Shown in pieces: positions 9,150-18,399 of a stretch of 64,000 nt of DNA (positions are counted from its first letter, which is position 1; each line of letters opens with the position of its first letter). Made by a program: the position numbers and the translations under genes. Under the pieces are notes generated by a model. That model had not been told where the DNA came from. It ran no database searches and saw only the letters and a list, made by a program, of their open reading frames with translations. The DNA comes from Phototrophicus methaneseepsis (GTDB taxonomy: Bacteria; Chloroflexota; Anaerolineae; Aggregatilineales; Phototrophicaceae): the NCBI RefSeq assembly GCF_015500095.1, contig NZ_CP062983.1, forward strand, positions 3,844,001 through 3,908,000, given 5' to 3'.

Positions 9150-10083
9150 TCCGTGGATCTAATACAAAATACAGCAAGTCAATCAAAAGATTTACGATCG
9201 TCACCACGAGCGCAACCACGAAAACGGCACCTTGCAACATGGGATAATCACGTTCCAGCACAGCATTGAGCGCCAAACGCCCCAAGCCAGGCCATGAAAA
9301 GACGACTTCCACAATCACAAGGCCACTGAACAGCGCTGTTATCTGCAAGCCAATAATGGTCACAATATTAATCATAGCATTGCGCATGGCATGCCGGATA
9401 ATCACAGCTCGTTCAGAAAGGCCCTTTGCACGCGCCGTCTGGATGAAGTTCGCATTCAAAATATCCAGCATAGCGCTGCGGATAAACCGCGTTTGAATAG
9501 AAGCGCTGACGAAGCCGGCTGTAAACGCTGGCAAAATAATATGAGCAAGCCAATCGCCCGGATCTTCGGAAAATGGTGTATACCCACCTGGAGGCAAAAC
9601 ACCCAGCGTCAATGAGAAGAAGATCATCAACAAAATGCCCATCCAGAAGGTCGGCACAGAAACGCCAATCTGGCTGAACAAAGTTGCAACAATATCTATT
9701 GCGCTACCCGGCCTGATGGCAGAGATAATGCCAATCGGGAATGCAATCGCTAACCCGATAAACAAAGACACAAAAGCTAATTCAAGAGAGGGACCCACAC
9801 GCCCTAAGAGCTGCGTTGCGACATCCTGCCCATTTAATAAACTCTGCCCAAAGTCCCCTTGAACAATACCCCCTAGCCACGTGAAATACTGCTCGAAGAA
9901 GGGTCGATTCAAGCCTAAACGCTCGCGCAGGCCAGCAACGGATTCATCGCTCGCATAAGGACCAAGAACCACACGAGCCGGGTCGCCAGGGACAATCTGA
10001 ACAATCATAAAAACAACAAATGTGACGCCAAGGATCACAACAACTGCTAGGAAGAGTCTCTGGAGGATATACCGATAATTCAT
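9136..10083 (-). CDS. peptide/nickel-type ABC transporter permease, DppB-like
   Basis: Inner-membrane permease, 315 residues from the ATG at 10083, chosen because AAGGAC lies 6 nt upstream; a start at 10116 would add 11 residues. The N-terminus YILQRLFLAVVVILGVTFVV and the following PGDPARVVLG loop are diagnostic for the DppB/OppB/GsiC family. The EAA loop FIQTARAKGLSERAVIIRHA (about residues 205-224) and the C-terminal YFVLDPRIEY complete it. It pairs with the overlapping DppC-like gene and follows the binding-protein gene. Confidence 0.94.
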   Translation of the reverse strand: MNYRYILQRLFLAVVVILGVTFVVFMIVQIVPGDPARVVLGPYASDESVAGLRERLGLNRPFFEQYFTWLGGIVQGDFGQSLLNGQDVATQLLGRVGPSLELAFVSLFIGLAIAFPIGIISAIRPGSAIDIVATLFSQIGVSVPTFWMGILLMIFFSLTLGVLPPGGYTPFSEDPGDWLAHIILPAFTAGFVSASIQTRFIRSAMLDILNANFIQTARAKGLSERAVIIRHAMRNAMINIVTIIGLQITALFSGLVIVEVVFSWPGLGRLALNAVLERDYPMLQGAVFVVALVVTIVNLLIDLLYFVLDPRIEYA

Positions 10084-10180
10084 ATTGCGTCCTTGTCCAC
10101 GATAGGAAGATAACAATCAAACCAGGTGATATAGCTAGCCTGCCAGAGAGGCTGCATTGCGTATGAAACGCTCCGATAAT

Positions 10181-10211
10181 GTCGTGAGCACCCAGATTGG
10201 ATGCTCACGAC
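10181..10211 (-). promoter_or_regulatory. intercistronic stem-loop after peptide-binding-protein gene
   Basis: Perfect 10-bp stem GTCGTGAGCA/TGCTCACGAC with an 11-nt loop, between the binding-protein stop and the DppB-like start. No T-run follows on the minus strand. It occupies the same position as the stem-loop in the sugar operon and may set the binding-protein to permease ratio. Confidence 0.6.
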
Positions 10212-10256
10212 ACAGACAGTTATTATCAGAAACAGGCCCTATGTTACGGGGACTGC

Positions 10257-11783
10257 TTATTCGCCTTCACCCAGCCATGTGTTCATGTACAGGTTAGCGT
10301 TATCGGAACGCAGGACGTAACCTTCAACATTCGGGCTCATCGCACGGACGAAGGCCGGATTGTAGAAGTAAACATACGGGGCATCGTCGACAAGGATTTG
10401 GTTAGCCTGTTCGTAGATTGCATAGCGTTCGTCAAAGTCGGACATCGTACGACCTTCGTCAACCAGAGCATCGAATTCTGGGTTGCTGTAACCGGTGAAG
10501 TTGAAGACTTCGTCAGTACGATGCTGCAGGTAGTAGTAGTTCTCAACGTCGGTCAGGCCGTTCCAACTGCAGAGGTAGCCATCGAACTGGAAGCTACCTT
10601 CAAGTTCCAGCCATTCAGCCCATTCCGGCGCATTGATGGTCGTGGTGATACCCACCTGTGCCAACTGAGCCTGCAGAACCTGAGCCTGACGGACAGAATC
10701 CTGATAGGTTGAGGTCGGCATCAGTTCCATTTCGAAGCCATCCGGGTAACCTGCTTCTGCCAGCAGTTCGCGGGCCTTATCCAGGTCCTGTTCGTACGGT
10801 GCATAGTCGAAGTACCAGGGACTACTGGTATCAATCGGGCCACCATAGAGCGGCGTGCACAGGCCGAAGTCGCCAGCCGCGCAAATTTCTTCGCGGTTGA
10901 TGGCGTAGGCAATCGCCTGACGAACCAGCTTGTTATCCAGAGGTTCACGCGTCAGGTTCAGGCCCAGATACTTGTAAGCCAGTGCCGGAGCAACCTGAAC
11001 TTCAACGTCCGGGTTTTCCTGCAGTGCTTCAACAGCTTGCGGAGCAATGCTGGTTATGAAGTCGACTTCGCCACCAAGCAGCGCAGCTTCACGAGCAGCA
11101 TCTTCCTGGATGACAGTCACTTCAACAGCATCCAGGTAAGGCAAGCCTTCTTGCCAGTAATTTTCGTTCTTCGCCAGCGTCATGCTGATCGTGCCATCCA
11201 GGTCTTCGACAGTGAAGGGCCCTGTCCCAATGGGGACGACGATCACGCCATTTTCGTCCACGCTGTCGGGATGAACGATAGAGGTACCACGGTTCGTCAG
11301 CAGGATCGGCAGAATCGCGTTCGGCTCAGGGGTGGTGACGGTGACTGTGTATGTATCTACAGCTTCCCAAACAGCATCTGGGCCACCAACGGAGGACACA
11401 CGGCCAGAACCGGTGTCTGGGTTCAGGATGCGGTTCATGGAGAAGACAACCGTATCAGCAGTTAATTCTTCGCCATTAGAGAAGAGCACACCCTCACGAA
11501 GATGGAACGTCCAGGTATTGCCATCTTCAGATTGTTCCCACTCCGTAGCCAACAGAGGCGCAATTTCGATATTGTCATCCATGGTGGTCAGTGATTCAAC
11601 CACATTCGCCAGAACATAGAAGCTGGATACAGTACTGGCTACATGCGGGTCCAGCCCGGTCCATTCGGCATCATGTGCCGCGTGCAAGACGCCGCCAGAA
11701 GTCTGTGCAGAAACGGAAAAACCCATTCCTGTAACAAGGGCGATAACGAGCAAAAGCGGTGCAAATAAAGCAACCTTTTTCAT
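10257..11783 (-). CDS. ABC transporter substrate-binding protein, family 5 (peptide/nickel type)
   Basis: Secreted receptor for the DppBC-type permeases, 508 residues, normal for family 5. A Sec signal MKKVALFAPLLLVIALVTGM ends near SVSAQ; there is no lipobox cysteine. The mature protein has the family signature near residues 75-115 (LLATEWEQSEDGNTWTFHLR, then GVLFSNGEELTADTVVFSMN) and the YLGLNLTREPLDNKLVRQAI segment at about 270. It is the first gene of an operon of binding protein, DppB, DppC and spermidine-synthase-like protein. The ligand could be a peptide, an oligosaccharide or another small molecule, because this family is broad. Confidence 0.92.
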   Translation of the reverse strand: MKKVALFAPLLLVIALVTGMGFSVSAQTSGGVLHAAHDAEWTGLDPHVASTVSSFYVLANVVESLTTMDDNIEIAPLLATEWEQSEDGNTWTFHLREGVLFSNGEELTADTVVFSMNRILNPDTGSGRVSSVGGPDAVWEAVDTYTVTVTTPEPNAILPILLTNRGTSIVHPDSVDENGVIVVPIGTGPFTVEDLDGTISMTLAKNENYWQEGLPYLDAVEVTVIQEDAAREAALLGGEVDFITSIAPQAVEALQENPDVEVQVAPALAYKYLGLNLTREPLDNKLVRQAIAYAINREEICAAGDFGLCTPLYGGPIDTSSPWYFDYAPYEQDLDKARELLAEAGYPDGFEMELMPTSTYQDSVRQAQVLQAQLAQVGITTTINAPEWAEWLELEGSFQFDGYLCSWNGLTDVENYYYLQHRTDEVFNFTGYSNPEFDALVDEGRTMSDFDERYAIYEQANQILVDDAPYVYFYNPAFVRAMSPNVEGYVLRSDNANLYMNTWLGEGE

Positions 11784-12736
11784 GTTTCCCCACTTTCAAT
11801 ATCAAGTCATCAAAATAGAACGAGTCCGTACTTGTTTTATCCCCTACACCTCCCATAGGCCCTAGACTTAAAAAGGCGCTTCACTCATCTAAAAATTCTA
11901 GGAAGTAACTTTTGAAAATATTGCTGAATTTACGTGGTTTTTACTTAATTTTTCGTACGATTTTCATCTTGCACGGTTTTCATTAGGAGAGCTTGACTAA
12001 TTCGTAGCGTGTCATCAAATCGACTTGAGAGCACATTGCATACAACGTAGAACGACCCAACATCTCTTTAAACTTCTTTAGCATAGCCATACAAAATCTG
12101 TAAGCTACCACCAGGCTGACAAGGCAAAAACCATAAACACCACAAGTCAATGTGGCCGATCTGTACCTAGAACATCATACCGAGCAAATACTGATGATTG
12201 TGCGGATTTTACTATCTGGAAGCACATAATCTGGGGTATTGCCAGACGACTGCCTACATCATCCACAAATCCAGATGGATTTTCATTGTTAAAAAGTACC
12301 AAATTATCCCATTTTTTTGTATGGATGATGCAGCTTTACAATTGCCAATGGTAAGCACGCACGCTCAAAAACTGGCAGGCTCCCAGAATATACTGAGTTA
12401 TAAATCATATGTCAAATTCTCTACGACGGCAGGTTGGTTGTATTGACGGTTAACCTTTGTCAATAATGCATAGCACATTATTACGACCTGCAAACATATA
12501 TAACGACTTCAGCCAAGATAGGCGATTATGTGTATCCTCTAAACGCCGACATCCGACAAACTTAGACAAACAATGTGCCTCAAAAGTGTAACGACCTCTC
12601 CTACTTGTATACTAAACACAAAAACGAAGTATCAGCCAGAGTACGCACCTCTCCAACAGATACATTAATTGGAAGATTCTCTCCATCTACGACACAATAA
12701 GCACCTGTGACCCACAGAAACACGAAAGCTATTATC
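11784..12736. other. long intergenic region between divergent genes
   Basis: About 950 bp of AT-rich sequence between the binding-protein gene (minus) and the PLP-enzyme gene (plus). I see no convincing gene, tRNA or riboswitch. Short open frames here have no family features. A small inverted repeat, AATAATG/CATTATT, occurs around 12464-12484. Both promoters must lie in this stretch. Confidence 0.6.
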
Positions 12737-13921
12737 ATGTCAAAAAATCCCCTTCATCCAGCCACCGGCTGCGTGTGGTACGGTGAGGAAACTTACTTAA
12801 TGCAAGGTGCCACCCAGGTGCCCGTCGTCCACAGTGTGTCATATGGTTATGAAGATGTGGATGAGTGGCTGGCTGTCGCCCTTGGCGAAAAACCAGGGCA
12901 CATCTATGGGAGAAATACAAACCCCACCGTCCACGCCTTTGAAGAAAAGGTCCGCCTGCTAGAAGGTGCAGAAGCCGCGACAAGCGCCTCCACGGGAATG
13001 GGAATTATCAGCAGTACGCTCTTTACCCTCCTCTCCCCAGGTCAGCGCGTTGTCTCCGTCAAAGACACCTATGGTGGGACGAACGTTATCTTCACCGAAT
13101 TTCTGCCGCGCTTTAATATCGAAGTAATGCTCTGTGATACAACCGATCACGACCAGATTGAAGCAGAAATTGCAAAAGGCTGTGATGTCGTTTATCTAGA
13201 AAGCCCGACAAATCCCACGACGAAGGTCGTCAATATTGCCCGCCTGAGCAAGGCCGCTCATAAAGTCGGCGCGACAGTCGTCGTCGATAACACCTTTGCC
13301 ACCCCTATCAATCAGAATCCCCTCCAGCTAGGGGCCGATCTCGTGTTGCACAGCGCAACCAAATTCCTGGGTGGGCATGCTGATGCACTCGGTGGTGTCA
13401 TTTGTGGCAGTGCCGGTCTCATCGCACAGATTTACCATTATCGAGAAATTAACGGCGCGACATTACACCCTATGGCCGCCTATTTGCTGCTGCGTGGCAT
13501 GAAAACGCTTGAGCTGCGCATTCGCCAGCAAAACGCCAGCGCACTCAAAATCGCCCAATATCTGGAATCTCACCCAGCGGTGGAACAGGTCTTTTATCCG
13601 GGGTTGGCAACCCATAGCGGCCATGAGATTGCCAGCGAGCAAATGCGGGGCTTCGGGGGCATGATGAGCTTCATGCTTAAGGAAAACACCTTCGATGCGG
13701 TGCGTCGATTTGTGCCACGTTTACAACACGCCCACGCAGCAGCCAACCTGGGCGCGGTAGAAACCATCGTTGGGCCACCTGCCACCACCAGCCATGTCGA
13801 ATGTACACCGGAAGAGCGCGCGGCTATGGGTATCCCTGAAAGTCTGATACGTTATTCTACCGGCATCGAAAATACCGATGATCTCATTGCTGATCTAGAG
13901 CAAGCGCTCGCTATATTTTGA
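12737..13921 (+). CDS. trans-sulfuration PLP enzyme (cystathionine gamma-synthase / methionine gamma-lyase family)
   Basis: Cytoplasmic Cys/Met-metabolism PLP-dependent enzyme, 394 residues from the ATG at 12737 (a GTG at 12707 would add 10 residues). The PLP lysine is in LHSATKFLGGHAD (about residue 203). The GRNTNPTVHAFEEKVRLLEG segment, the YLESPTNPTTKVVNI segment and the C-terminal RYSTGIENTDDLIADLEQAL are all diagnostic. The family covers cystathionine gamma-synthase, the beta and gamma lyases and O-acylhomoserine sulfhydrylases, which cannot be separated safely by eye. It lies 15 bp ahead of an M20 hydrolase, with which it may form a two-gene unit in amino-acid breakdown. Confidence 0.9.
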   Translation: MSKNPLHPATGCVWYGEETYLMQGATQVPVVHSVSYGYEDVDEWLAVALGEKPGHIYGRNTNPTVHAFEEKVRLLEGAEAATSASTGMGIISSTLFTLLSPGQRVVSVKDTYGGTNVIFTEFLPRFNIEVMLCDTTDHDQIEAEIAKGCDVVYLESPTNPTTKVVNIARLSKAAHKVGATVVVDNTFATPINQNPLQLGADLVLHSATKFLGGHADALGGVICGSAGLIAQIYHYREINGATLHPMAAYLLLRGMKTLELRIRQQNASALKIAQYLESHPAVEQVFYPGLATHSGHEIASEQMRGFGGMMSFMLKENTFDAVRRFVPRLQHAHAAANLGAVETIVGPPATTSHVECTPEERAAMGIPESLIRYSTGIENTDDLIADLEQALAIF

Positions 13922-13936
13922 TCGGAATGCGTTGCG

Positions 13937-15094
13937 ATGAAAATTCCAATAGATGAAGCTTATCTCACGAAACAGATCCAAGCATTAGTCCAGATTGATT
14001 CAATTAACCCGGACCTGGAAAAAGGTGCTGCCGGAGAAGGTGCCATAGCCAACTACGTCGCACAAGCCTTGACGGAAATTGGCATCACACCGCAGATACA
14101 AAAAGTCGAAGGTGACCGTAAAAACGTCCTGGGAGTGCTCAAAGGAACAGGTAACGGCAAATCCCTATTACTCAACGCCCACCTCGATACCGTCGGCATC
14201 ACAGGCATGGCAGCTCCATTTTCCGGTACATTGCAAGATGGCAAGATTTATGGTCGCGGTGCGTATGATATGAAAGCCAGTATCGCGGCTATGCTCGCTG
14301 TGATGAAGGGCTTTGTCGAATCAGGCCATCAGCTTGCAGGCGATCTATGGTTCACCACCGTTATAGATGAAGAATATGGCAGTAAAGGCATGGAGCACCT
14401 CGTTAAACATCTCCATACGGATGCTGCTATTCTCACAGAACCCACACAGCTGCGTGTTTGCTGTGCACACCGGGGCTTTGTATGGATTGAAGTCAAAACA
14501 CAGGGGCGGGCCGCGCATGGCAGCCGTTATAATGAAGGCATTGACGCGAATATGCATATGGGCCGGGTCCTGGTTGAGCTTGAAAAACTCTCTCAGGCGC
14601 TCGTGCAGCGCACAGGACATCCATTATTAGGGCCACCCTCAATGCATGCACCGCTGATACAGGGCGGCACCTCACAATCGGTCTACGCTGCCTTTTGTCG
14701 CGTCGAGCTTGAACGCCGCATTTTACCGGGCGAGACGGTAGATGCCGTCGTCACAGAAGTTCAGGCGGTTATCGACAAGTTAGCTGCAGCAGATCCGCAG
14801 TTTCATGCTGATGTCAAAGCCTTATTCAACCGCAACGCTTATGAGATTGCACCCAATGCGCCCATTGTAAAGACTGTGCAGGCCACAGCGCAGCAAGTCC
14901 TCTCAACCACGCCAGAGCTTTATGGCGAAGTATGGTGGATGGATTCCGCCTTATTGGGCGAAGCAGGGATTGATACAGTCATTATAGGGCCATCTGGCGG
15001 GGGCATCCACGCAGACGAAGAATGGGTGGAAGTTGAATCAGTCGTTCAATTAGCGCACATCCTGGCACAATCAGCGATAAGCTATTGTAAGTAA
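13937..15094 (+). CDS. M20 family metallohydrolase (ArgE/DapE/ACY1-like)
   Basis: Zinc-dependent amidohydrolase/deacetylase, 385 residues. Metal ligands appear in order: His and Asp in LLNAHLDTVG, Asp in GRGAYDMKAS, the catalytic Glu pair in VIDEEYGSKG, Glu in AILTEPT, and the last His in GGIHADEEWV. The dimerisation domain lies between about residues 180 and 290. Substrates in this family are N-acyl amino acids or succinyl-diaminopimelate-like compounds. It starts 15 bp after the PLP-enzyme gene, suggesting joint use of acylated or sulfur-containing amino acids. Confidence 0.9.
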   Translation: MKIPIDEAYLTKQIQALVQIDSINPDLEKGAAGEGAIANYVAQALTEIGITPQIQKVEGDRKNVLGVLKGTGNGKSLLLNAHLDTVGITGMAAPFSGTLQDGKIYGRGAYDMKASIAAMLAVMKGFVESGHQLAGDLWFTTVIDEEYGSKGMEHLVKHLHTDAAILTEPTQLRVCCAHRGFVWIEVKTQGRAAHGSRYNEGIDANMHMGRVLVELEKLSQALVQRTGHPLLGPPSMHAPLIQGGTSQSVYAAFCRVELERRILPGETVDAVVTEVQAVIDKLAAADPQFHADVKALFNRNAYEIAPNAPIVKTVQATAQQVLSTTPELYGEVWWMDSALLGEAGIDTVIIGPSGGGIHADEEWVEVESVVQLAHILAQSAISYCK

Positions 15095-15172
15095 TGCCCT
15101 ACGGCATTCAAACCAAAGACCAGAACGCACTTACTCACAAGACGGCCATTGCCTTCTAACGAGTAATTTCTA

Positions 15173-15211
15173 TATGCCCCTGCTGGACCACATACTCAGT
15201 AGGGGCCATAT
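15173..15211. terminator. bidirectional terminator-like hairpin
   Basis: Imperfect inverted repeat TATGCCCCTGCTG / CAGTAGGGGCCATA between the converging M20 gene (plus) and the dockerin gene (minus). The T-runs are weak. Confidence 0.5.
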
Positions 15212-16444
15212 CTAGCTATCTTTGCCGAGATTCATGCTTACGAGCACAAGATCGTTGATGTTAACAATGCCATCATTATTCAAGTCGGCAAATGAGGGCG
15301 CATCGGGCACGCGGATACCAAGATAGCTTGAGACAAGTCCAATATCGGCCATATCCACACGCTCATCATCGTTGACGTCGCCACCCGTCAGCGAGATTGT
15401 TGGCAGCACAACGGACTCTGTGTCAACATCAATTTGCATCACACGCGCCGCATAATGCGCGGCATTGACCCGCACTTCATACAGCCCGGGTTCCAGATCA
15501 ATCGAGAAGGCATCATCCCCTACGATTGTCATAACCTCTACAAAAGCATCACCCGCAATAGCAACCGTGACGGGTACATCTTGCCGTAACAAATGAACCT
15601 GGCCCGACACATTAGATTTGGGCAGCACCGCTGTAGCTGTAGGGTCTAGAATCGGCGAGGACAGCCCTGTTGAGGTATCCGCCGGACGTTCATCGGACTT
15701 TATAATCCCTAATCCTGAAATCACAGTCGGCGTTATTTCAGGCGGCAGTAAGGCAATTTCTGTTGCCTGGGACGTATTTTCTGTTGGAATACTGGTCGGA
15801 TCAAATACCATCGTCGGTGATGGCACGACCTCAACAACTTGCTGTGTTGGCTGTGGCAATACCACATCGACAGTAACTGTAGGCGACGCTTCTGGCATCG
15901 TCACGACCACCTCAGGCGTTGCAGTTATTTCAATCACAACCTGGGTAGGCGTGAACTCTATAGCAGAGTCTACAACACTCGTAGCCACAATCTCTGATAT
16001 CGCTGTTGGCGATGCTTCAATGATTTGCGTGGGCTGTTCTACTGGCAGGCCCTGCGTTGGAGAAGGTTCAATCACAACTGGCTGTGTAGGTGAAGCCTCA
16101 ACTGGCAATACCTCAGTTGGCGGCACCTGCGTTGGTAGAACTTGAGTTGGTGGGATCTCAGTCGGTGGCACCTCGGTTGGTGGCACTTGCGTCGGCGGGA
16201 CTACAGTTGGAGGAATCTGTGTCGGTGGCACCTGTGTTGGAGGAATCTGTGTCGGCGGCGGCAAAGTAGGCTGAATCGGCTGTTCTACTGGAGCACTCCC
16301 AACAGCTTGCGTCGGTTCCACGACTGTTGCAGGATCTATAGGGGCTTCAGGTGTCGTCTGGTTTGCCAACACAAAGTGCGTGCAAGCGATAATGACAATT
16401 GCAAAGATCTTCCACGATCTTGATTTCCAGTTAGACTTTTCCAT
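15212..16444 (-). CDS. secreted threonine/proline-rich dockerin protein (module 1, gene C)
   Basis: Exported protein of 410 residues. After an N-terminal hydrophobic signal (FAIVIIACTHFVLANQ) comes a long stalk of stuttering PPTQ/PPTE units (about 40-125), continuing as a Thr/Pro/Val-rich stretch to about 275. Then comes a beta domain resembling a carboxypeptidase-regulatory fold (VSGQVHLL ... LEPGLYEVRVNAAHY), and a C-terminal type-I dockerin with two calcium loops, GDVNDDERVDMADIGLVSSY and ADLNNDGIVNINDLVLVS. It is the third gene of a minus-strand run after a dockerin protein and a membrane-anchored cohesin protein. The dockerin probably binds that cohesin. Its paralogue is at 26334-27884, which carries an extra domain. 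Confidence 0.82.
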   Translation of the reverse strand: MEKSNWKSRSWKIFAIVIIACTHFVLANQTTPEAPIDPATVVEPTQAVGSAPVEQPIQPTLPPPTQIPPTQVPPTQIPPTVVPPTQVPPTEVPPTEIPPTQVLPTQVPPTEVLPVEASPTQPVVIEPSPTQGLPVEQPTQIIEASPTAISEIVATSVVDSAIEFTPTQVVIEITATPEVVVTMPEASPTVTVDVVLPQPTQQVVEVVPSPTMVFDPTSIPTENTSQATEIALLPPEITPTVISGLGIIKSDERPADTSTGLSSPILDPTATAVLPKSNVSGQVHLLRQDVPVTVAIAGDAFVEVMTIVGDDAFSIDLEPGLYEVRVNAAHYAARVMQIDVDTESVVLPTISLTGGDVNDDERVDMADIGLVSSYLGIRVPDAPSFADLNNDGIVNINDLVLVSMNLGKDS

Positions 16445-16466
16445 GATTAGCCCATCTTACCTTGAT

Positions 16467-16491
16467 GGGTGTGGCCTATTAGACCACACCC
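16467..16491 (-). promoter_or_regulatory. intercistronic hairpin between cohesin and dockerin genes
   Basis: Perfect 8-bp GC-rich stem GGGTGTGG/CCACACCC with a 9-nt loop, between the cohesin-gene stop and the dockerin-gene start. Likely an mRNA processing or attenuation element; there is no long T-run. Confidence 0.5.
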
Positions 16492-16516
16492 AAATTCGTG
16501 CGTTGACTGTTGATGA

Positions 16517-17242
16517 CTAGCGTGATCTGCGTGTGAAGAAGAACAGACCAACAAGACCGACGAGACCAACAATGACAAGTAACAGGGCACCCAGCCACAA
16601 AGCATTGTTCTGTGTATCTTCAGCCGGCTGCGTTGGTGCGGGTTGGGTTGCTTCTACAGTGCTATCCGCAGCCACTGTTGCCTGTTCAGGCGGCGCAACG
16701 GTGACCTCAGAAGATGATCCGTCCCCAATTTGCAGCTGAGCACCCGTAGCAGAGAGGGTGCCATCTTCGAGATCATAAGAAACCACCTCAATGATTTCAG
16801 CAGATGGATCGACATAGCTGCTCACCTGAGCATATGTTACATCCACAGAAGCAGTCCCCTGCTCGCACGTCACCTCAAGTGGTACAGAGTAAAAAATACC
16901 ATCGCCGTTGACGTACTTTGTGCGATCTGTCAGAGCAGAAGCAAGACGTGTATCGTGCTCGTTTAATTCTGCAAAAGCAGAGAAAGCACCTTCTTCATCG
17001 CTTGTTGGCAGGTAATCGCCAGGTTGGCGCTCCGTAATGCGGAGGCAAGTTTCATCAACAGCAATGCCAACATCGACACCACCAACATTGACGCCATTAC
17101 GAACGTAAATTGCCGCATCGACAACATCGCCTTGTTGAGCATTGTCCTGGCTCAGGACGACATCAACAGATGGATTTTCCTGCGCCAGAGCGGTACCAGC
17201 CATCAAACATGTGAGCAATAGCACAAACTTAATAATACGCAT
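16517..17242 (-). CDS. membrane-anchored cohesin-domain protein (module 1, gene B)
   Basis: 241 residues from the ATG at 17242, which has AAGGACTTGT just upstream; the start at 17290 would put an unlikely 16-residue leader before the signal peptide. Layout: Sec signal (MRIIKFVLLLTCLMAGTALA), a cohesin-like beta-sandwich at about 22-170 (SQDNAQQGDVVDAAIYVRNG, then GVDVGIAVDETCLRI), a Thr/Pro/Ala linker, then a C-terminal membrane helix (LWLGALLLVIVGLVGLVGLF) ending in RRSR. The domain would sit outside the membrane as a receptor for dockerins. Its paralogue at 25538-26323 shares GGxDxGxxVDETCL and HDxRxAxALTDRTK patterns. Confidence 0.82.
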   Translation of the reverse strand: MRIIKFVLLLTCLMAGTALAQENPSVDVVLSQDNAQQGDVVDAAIYVRNGVNVGGVDVGIAVDETCLRITERQPGDYLPTSDEEGAFSAFAELNEHDTRLASALTDRTKYVNGDGIFYSVPLEVTCEQGTASVDVTYAQVSSYVDPSAEIIEVVSYDLEDGTLSATGAQLQIGDGSSSEVTVAPPEQATVAADSTVEATQPAPTQPAEDTQNNALWLGALLLVIVGLVGLVGLFFFTRRSR

Positions 17243-17307
17243 ACAAGTCCTTGATTGAGCATTCAATGTGTTGATCGCATTGTAACCCATATACGAATGA
17301 AGAAATG

Positions 17308-17340
17308 ATAAAGGGTAGGCTGATACAGCCTACCCTTTAT
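17308..17340 (-). promoter_or_regulatory. perfect 15-bp hairpin between dockerin and cohesin genes
   Basis: Arms ATAAAGGGTAGGCTG and CAGCCTACCCTTTAT with a 3-nt loop. It sits between the stop of the upstream dockerin gene and the start of the cohesin gene on the minus strand. The A/T ends of the stem make it terminator-like in both directions, so it may allow only partial read-through. Confidence 0.65.
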
Positions 17341-17358
17341 AGACTGAAAAGCTTAGGC

Positions 17359-18399
17359 TTAGCTGCCGGTACCGCAGCTACCGCTGGTCTGGCCAAAGTT
17401 ACGACCAACATGGACGAGGTCAAGAATGTTCAGGATATCATCACCGTTGATGTCTTTGTCATCACCGGGGTTTGTGCTATAGTTCGCGCCGATAGCCGTT
17501 GCGTCGGTGTTGTCGATGTCACCATCGTCATCAGCATCGCCGGCGTTAAGTGTAACGGTACCTGCACTACCAATGATGGTATCAACATCTGTCGCACTGC
17601 CTGTATCACCCAGGTTAATCGTATCGCTGCATGCCAAGTGCCCTGTCATATCTACGGCAGCGCTGATGTTCAGAGTGCCATCAGATGCAGGAGTACCGTC
17701 TTCTGAGTAACGATATGTCACATCCATATTGAAGGTGTTGGTATAGCTAGCTATGTCTGCCACACTGTAGTCTTTATCGCCAAGTGTGAAGTCAATGCTA
17801 TTCGTCGATGAAATTGTCGTAACGTCGCTACGAACTTCCATATCGCCCGATAACCATGCCAGGTCAATGTCAGTCACGGTCACGCTGATATCATTTACAT
17901 CCCGCAGCCAGCCAGACAGCGAAGCACCCTGATTATCAGAGAGGATGAAATCCCCATCTGTCATCACGATATCGATAGAACCATCAGTTGTCAGGTCATC
18001 TTCTGCCGTTAGTAGGAAGGAGCCCAGGGTGAAGTCTTCAACATTCACGATTTCTGAGCCCTGGCGCGATACTGCATAGAGACCACTCAGTGTATTGACG
18101 CCCGTAATGACGCCTGATGTAGCACCTGTCGAAACATCTGCGAATGTACCAGCTGTGTAGCTTGTTGGCTGGGTAGCAACGTCAAAGTCACCTGTCTGGG
18201 TAGTACCAATCTGGAAGCCAAACACATTGTTCAAGGTCGGTACATCATCACATTGAACTGTAATGGTGACATCTTCATCTTCTTTAATTGTCGTTGCGGA
18301 TGCTGTAGCATAGCAACCCGCCACCGGATCGGCACTTGCCGTATAGACCATGCCCACGACCATGATCAGAGCAACGGAAACTAAAAGTTTGCGTGACAT
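17359..18399 (-). CDS. secreted cohesin-like/dockerin protein (module 1, gene A)
   Basis: 346 residues with a Sec signal (LLVSVALIMVVGMVYTASA). An N-terminal beta-rich region begins AGCYATASATTIKEDEDVTI with NVFGFQIGT, which resembles a cohesin-type fold. A C-terminal type-I dockerin lies at about 287-346 with loops GDADDDGDIDNTDATAIG and KDINGDDILNILDLVHVG. A protein with both kinds of domain could form chains or bind the membrane-anchored cohesin encoded next. It is the first gene of the minus-strand run; the 11-bp tandem repeat at 18500-18521 lies about 100 bp upstream. The paralogue at 24491-25462 matches it end to end, best in the dockerin tail (LVHVGRN). Confidence 0.8.
   Translation of the reverse strand: MSRKLLVSVALIMVVGMVYTASADPVAGCYATASATTIKEDEDVTITVQCDDVPTLNNVFGFQIGTTQTGDFDVATQPTSYTAGTFADVSTGATSGVITGVNTLSGLYAVSRQGSEIVNVEDFTLGSFLLTAEDDLTTDGSIDIVMTDGDFILSDNQGASLSGWLRDVNDISVTVTDIDLAWLSGDMEVRSDVTTISSTNSIDFTLGDKDYSVADIASYTNTFNMDVTYRYSEDGTPASDGTLNISAAVDMTGHLACSDTINLGDTGSATDVDTIIGSAGTVTLNAGDADDDGDIDNTDATAIGANYSTNPGDDKDINGDDILNILDLVHVGRNFGQTSGSCGTGS

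Noticed and set aside
12198-12446. 82-residue frame in the long gap
   Set aside because: No ribosome site, no domain, composition typical of non-coding AT-rich DNA.
12450-12736. SAM riboswitch before the trans-sulfuration gene
   Set aside because: Looked for a conserved multi-stem leader with a terminator; no such structure or conserved core is visible.
15618-16145. 175-residue Val/Gly/Ser-rich frame on the plus strand
   Set aside because: Mirror of the repetitive Thr/Pro stalk in the dockerin gene; it arises from codon repetition.
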